Assembly: GCA_023461075.1 (NCBI GenBank)
Contig: JAEWNY010000007.1
Span: 1 to 28,086, forward strand
Direction: 5' to 3'
Source: Pseudomonadota bacterium
GTDB taxonomy: Bacteria > Pseudomonadota > Gammaproteobacteria > Xanthomonadales > Xanthomonadaceae
Length of the DNA stretch: 28,086 nt
Position numbers and translations under genes: made by a program. Shown here piece after piece: positions 26,832 to 28,086 of this stretch (positions are counted from its first letter, which is position 1; each line of letters starts with the position of its first letter). The notes under the pieces were generated by a model, which did no database searches, had not been told where the DNA came from, and saw only the letters and a list, made by a program, of their open reading frames with translations.

Positions 26832-26859
26832 ACGGCCGCCTCCGGGTGGCCGTTCTTTG
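26832..26859 (+). terminator. Terminator after aqpZ
   Basis: A 9-bp stem with one G-U pair (ACGGCCGCC / GGTGGCCGT, loop TCCG) is followed by TCTTTG, 28 bp past the aqpZ stop. Its tail runs into the -35 box of the tRNA locus. Confidence 0.7.
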
Positions 26860-26886
26860 TGATCGAGGCGCGAACCGTGCGAGAAT
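26857..26886 (+). promoter_or_regulatory. Promoter of the tRNA-Arg locus
   Basis: TTGTGA (26857-26862), an 18-bp spacer and GAGAAT (26881-26886) form a plausible sigma-70 promoter followed by a GC-rich discriminator, as is common before stable RNA genes. It sits directly before the truncated tRNA copy and not before the complete one, so the complete tRNA is probably reached by read-through. Confidence 0.45.
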
Positions 26887-26898
26887 GCGCGGCCCTGC

Positions 26899-26943
26899 GC
26901 GCCCGTAGCTCAGCCGGATAGAGTAGTGGCTTCCGAAGCCATT
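26899..26943 (+). pseudogene. Truncated 5' copy of tRNA-Arg(CCG)
   Basis: These 45 bases match the first 45 of the complete tRNA-Arg gene 130 bp downstream at 42 positions. They cover the acceptor 5' strand, the D arm and the whole anticodon arm. Two of the three differences (T and A against C and G) sit opposite each other in the anticodon stem and keep it paired. After the anticodon stem the match stops; no T arm (TTCGAAT) or matching acceptor 3' strand follows, only a local CCCCC-GAAATC-GGGGG hairpin. It is therefore not a working tRNA gene but keeps the promoter. Confidence 0.75.
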
Positions 26944-27028
26944 ACTCACCCCCGAAATCGGGGGTCGGACGTGTCACAAGGCGTGTAGTCAGTGGGATGT
27001 ACCAAATCGCTGTAAGTCATTGATTTGA

Positions 27029-27105
27029 GCGCCTGTAGCTCAGCCGGATAGAGTAGCGGCTTCCGAAGCCGTTGGTCGGGGGTTCGAATCCCTCCAGGCG
27101 CGCCA
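27029..27105 (+). tRNA. tRNA-Arg(CCG)
   Basis: A complete 77-base tRNA with encoded CCA. The acceptor stem is GCGCCTG / CAGGCGC. The D arm (GCTCAGCCGGATAGAGT), the anticodon loop TTCCGAA with anticodon CCG, and the T arm GGGGGTTCGAATCCCTC are all present. It reads the arginine codon CGG, well used in this GC-rich genome. No promoter is evident in the 85 bp between it and the truncated copy. Confidence 0.95.
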
Positions 27106-27109
27106 TCCC

Positions 27110-27141
27110 TCCTGTGACAAATCTGTGCCAGATCTGTGCCA
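27110..27141 (+). repeat. Three 10-bp direct repeats phased at 11 bp, next to the tRNA
   Basis: ATCTGTGCCA occurs at 27121-27130 and again at 27132-27141. A weaker copy, TCCTGTGACA (7 of 10), is at 27110-27119. The 11-bp step puts all three on one face of the helix. Short direct repeats beside a tRNA 3' end are typical of arm-type integrase sites in attachment regions of integrative elements. No integrase gene is in the window. Confidence 0.5.
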
Positions 27142-27289
27142 CGAAATTTTCGGCGCGGCCGGGCGGATGAGTAGTGGCCGTGTGACGCATCCGAGGCCTC
27201 ACCGGCGTTCCGACGCCCATCCTTCTCGTCTCCTGAGACAGACGTCGCCTAAGCTGGATCGTCTGCAGCGAATCTCAGGGGAGAGCGAA

Positions 27290-27847
27290 GTAAAGGGACT
27301 GATCATCGACGAACCATGGATTTCATTGATCCTGGCCGGCAAGAAGGACTGGGAGATGCGCAGCCGCCCGACGCAGGTGCGTGGGCCCATCGCACTGATC
27401 CGGAAGGGAAGTGGACAGGTCGTTGGAACTGCGAATGTCATCGGCAACCACGGACCTCTTGGGCTGGAAGAGCTCCGATCAAACGCCTCGCGGCATTGCG
27501 TACCAATGGTCGAGCTCGAGTCCGGACGGGCCACGAAGTGGACGACCGCTTGGCAACTGGAACACGCCGCGCCATTGGCAGTCCCGGTCTCCTACGAGCA
27601 CCCGTTCGGTGCTGTCATCTGGGTAAACCTTGATCCTGAAGTCGCTGCTGCGATCCAAGAGCAGACAGCTTCCAGTTCGACGCATTCCGAAGTGGCGGTC
27701 GAGCCTCGGCCATCACTGCAGGCCCGCACGGTCGAGTGCACTGCCGAATCGACCCGTTGGCCTGCGAGAGCCATGGCAACCGGTGACGCGGAAACGAAGA
27801 GTGCAACAGTTGGCGAGCTGGTTCCCGTGGCCAAGGACGGTTCATAG
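27290..27847 (+). CDS. ASCH-domain protein with apparent GTA start
   Basis: An ASCH (ASC-1 homology) domain protein, about 185 residues. The ASCH fold is PUA-like and is thought to bind RNA or modified nucleotides; some members are cytidine hydrolases. The visible domain begins VKGLIIDEPWISLILAGKKD and continues WEMRSRPTQVRGPIALIRKGS, GQVVGTANVIG, with the domain ending near residue 110 (PFGAVIWVNLD). The remaining 75 residues are low-complexity and unlike the domain. Homologues start at the position of VKG, where the codon here is GTA; AGGGGAG stands six bases before it, an ideal ribosome site. No ATG, GTG or TTG lies at that point. In-frame ATG or GTG codons exist upstream, from 27125, but would add 40-55 residues of non-matching text. 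The gene may be inactive or start unusually. It probably belongs to the tRNA-linked island. Confidence 0.7.
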   Translation, partial: VKGLIIDEPWISLILAGKKDWEMRSRPTQVRGPIALIRKGSGQVVGTANVIGNHGPLGLEELRSNASRHCVPMVELESGRATKWTTAWQLEHAAPLAVPVSYEHPFGAVIWVNLDPEVAAAIQEQTASSSTHSEVAVEPRPSLQARTVECTAESTRWPARAMATGDAETKSATVGELVPVAKDGS

Positions 27848-28086
27848 TTCGGTCCGCACGTCGGTCGCGGCGGCGTGTTCCAGATTGGGGCGAAGGGCGC
27901 GGAGATTCGCGCCTGCCAGCGCGGGTCGACGTCGGCACGCCAACCGATCGCCTGCAGGCCGGCGGACACGGGGTTCAAGCGGAGGGACGATGGCTGCGCA
28001 TGCCGCGCAGTGCATAGCCTGCGGTTATGTCCGTCGGGTGTCTTTTCAATGGTGCCGGCGCGGACGGTTGCCTAAGGTGGATGCGG
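27848..28086. other. No recognisable gene at the right edge
   Basis: About 240 bp after the ASCH gene. Short open frames exist on both strands but none has a ribosome site and start together, a membrane segment or a familiar motif. A minus-strand frame through here overlaps the ASCH gene and reads as its shadow, although its first part (GLQAIGWRADVDPRWQAR) is not random-looking and could be a remnant of some protein. No hairpin terminator or repeat array was found. Confidence 0.4.

Noticed and set aside
26084..26908. ATG at 26084 as the start of the gene here
   Set aside because: It is out of frame with the aquaporin and yields an Arg/Gly-rich translation without membrane helices.
26944..27028. 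Group I intron interrupting a tRNA-Arg gene
   Set aside because: Only 85 bp separate the two copies, and the second copy includes a whole 5' half, so this is duplication or integration and not an intron.
27592..27978. Minus-strand open frame overlapping the ASCH gene
   Set aside because: No ribosome site or motif, and it crosses the opposite coding region; kept only as a weak possible remnant.

Overview
This is a high-GC, gene-dense segment of a bacterial chromosome. The proteins look like those of a gammaproteobacterium of the Xanthomonadaceae/Lysobacteraceae type (Lysobacter, Luteimonas, Thermomonas, Xanthomonas relatives). That placement is inferred from remembered family resemblance: aerobic HemF, a monomeric NADP isocitrate dehydrogenase, the long QueF, HrpB, ZapE and RluE. 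No search was run.

Layout. (1) 1-2170: the 3' part of hemF, a convergent YetF-like membrane protein whose end overlaps hemF by 17 bp, and a lipoprotein of unknown function ending in a strong terminator. (2) 2175-7338, minus strand: tatD, then an RND-type efflux pair (lipoprotein adaptor and HAE-1 pump, ATGA overlap) behind a promoter that carries a repressor-like palindrome; no outer-membrane channel or regulator gene is present. (3) 7339-10740: hrpB helicase, with an in-frame palindrome-rich insertion and a palindromic leader region, and a small membrane protein. (4) 10764-17779, minus strand: an orphan REC-histidine kinase with its own promoter and a TTG start, rluE, an exported methyltransferase-like lipoprotein, icd, a small lipoprotein, a LysM protein and queF. 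(5) 17844-19667: a Kef-type cation/proton antiporter. (6) 25920-19671, minus strand: a membrane-anchored cytochrome c and its terminator, then five closely spaced genes: secreted nuclease lipoprotein, alpha/beta hydrolase, zapE, SIMPL protein and M20 peptidase. (7) 26070-26804: aquaporin Z, whose apparent ATG start is followed at once by an amber codon. (8) 26857-28086: a tRNA-Arg(CCG) locus with a truncated 5' copy, then a complete copy, three 11-bp-phased repeats, an ASCH-domain gene whose apparent start codon is GTA, and about 240 bp without a recognisable gene.

Most of the window is core metabolism and envelope function. HemF serves haem synthesis, which the cytochrome c needs. QueF and RluE serve tRNA and rRNA modification. 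ZapE links to division and stress. The efflux pump, Kef antiporter, YetF-like protein and several lipoproteins belong to the envelope. I found no clear undescribed multi-gene system. The most unusual part is the right end: two genes with damaged-looking starts flank a rearranged tRNA locus that looks like the edge or scar of an integrative element.
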